From: WUQU01 sp038849025
GTDB lineage: Archaea > Thermoproteota > Bathyarchaeia > Bathyarchaeales > Bathycorpusculaceae
Reading direction: 5' to 3'
Length of the DNA stretch: 5,598 nt
Assembly (NCBI GenBank): GCA_038849025.1
Contig: JAWCNE010000077.1
Coordinates: 1 to 5,598, forward strand
Positions 5,378 to 5,598 of the stretch are shown here, piece by piece. Within the stretch, counting starts at the first letter, position 1. Each line of letters opens with the position of its first letter. The notes beneath the pieces were generated by a model. It saw only the letters and a program-made list of their open reading frames with translations, was not told the DNA's origin and made no database searches. Position numbers and translations under genes: made by a program.

Positions 5378-5598
5378 TTATGTGAATGGTTCGTTGTTTT
5401 TTAGGTGCTTCATAAGTTTTTGGTAAACTTCTATGATGGCTTCTCGGAAATCTGTTTTCTGAGCTTTCTTTTTAACCGCGGCTTTTATTATGTCTGATAG
5501 GTTTCCCTTTTGGATTCTTTTTTCTATATTTGGAAGGTACTTCTTTTCTTCTTGTGTTGCGTTTTCCCATGCGACATGGTAAAAATAGTTGCATACAT
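5378..5598 (-). CDS. C-terminal part of an unrecognised helical protein (5' partial)
   Basis: On the minus strand an open frame enters from the window's right edge and runs 72 residues to a TAA (5378-5380). It starts VCNYFYHVAWENATQEEKKY, continues with LPNIEKRIQKGNLSDIIKAA and ends KLMKHLKNNEPFT. The composition is Lys/Glu-rich with regular hydrophobics, predicting several amphipathic helices and no membrane segment; only one Cys is visible. Its stop is 39 bases from the maturase stop, so the two genes converge. T-rich runs just inside its 3' end (for example 5396-5401) could terminate the maturase transcript. I do not recognise the family, and the start lies outside the window. The other two minus-strand frames are interrupted by stops, and the protein-like composition supports this one. 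Confidence 0.72.
   Translation of the reverse strand, partial: VCNYFYHVAWENATQEEKKYLPNIEKRIQKGNLSDIIKAAVKKKAQKTDFREAIIEVYQKLMKHLKNNEPFT

Overview
The window reads as archaeal chromosome, most probably from the Thermoproteota/Bathyarchaeia side of the tree. The reasons are an Ig/PKD-like surface-protein tail ending in a PEF-type membrane anchor, an archaeal-style M29 peptidase, TATA-like rather than bacterial -35/-10 promoter signals, GTG/TTG starts behind GGTGA or GGGGG ribosome-binding sites, and a moderately AT-rich composition. The assignment is an inference from gene style; no rRNA or other phylogenetic marker is present. No tRNA, rRNA, CRISPR array, insertion sequence or attachment site was seen.

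Layout: (1) 1-402, +, the C-terminal end of a cell-surface protein cut by the window edge. (2) 403-581, a non-coding gap with a small hairpin after that gene and a TATA-like box before the next. (3) 582-1673, +, an M29-family metallo-aminopeptidase. (4) 1713-2222, -, a cysteine-rich YkgJ-type metal-binding protein, convergent with the peptidase. (5) 2223-2401, a divergent intergenic region carrying three imperfect copies of a TCATTTGAA-type repeat. (6) 2402-5338, +, a three-gene cassette described below. (7) 5378-5598, -, the C-terminal end of an unrecognised helical protein cut by the window edge.

The main result is the cassette at 2402-5338, which looks like an undescribed ribosomally made, post-translationally modified peptide (RiPP) locus. 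It encodes a PqqD-like domain fused to a multi-pass M50 (site-2-protease-type) zinc peptidase, then a 40-residue ORF at 3753-3875, then a PqqD-like/radical SAM/SPASM maturase. The 40-residue ORF has a well-placed GGTGA ribosome-binding site, a charged/hydrophobic leader-like N-terminus and a Cys/Trp-rich C-terminal half (AYWCCWRPPKDCSMVF). The proposed order of events is that the peptide's leader is held by the PqqD-like domain of the maturase, the radical SAM enzyme modifies the Cys/aromatic core, and the membrane peptidase, with its own leader-binding domain, cuts it. The order resembles the Bacillus epipeptide locus (YydF peptide, YydG radical SAM enzyme, YydH M50 peptidase), but no exporter is visible. 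Flanking genes on the opposite strand close the cassette on both sides, so the product may stay in the cell or leave through the membrane peptidase or an unlinked transporter.
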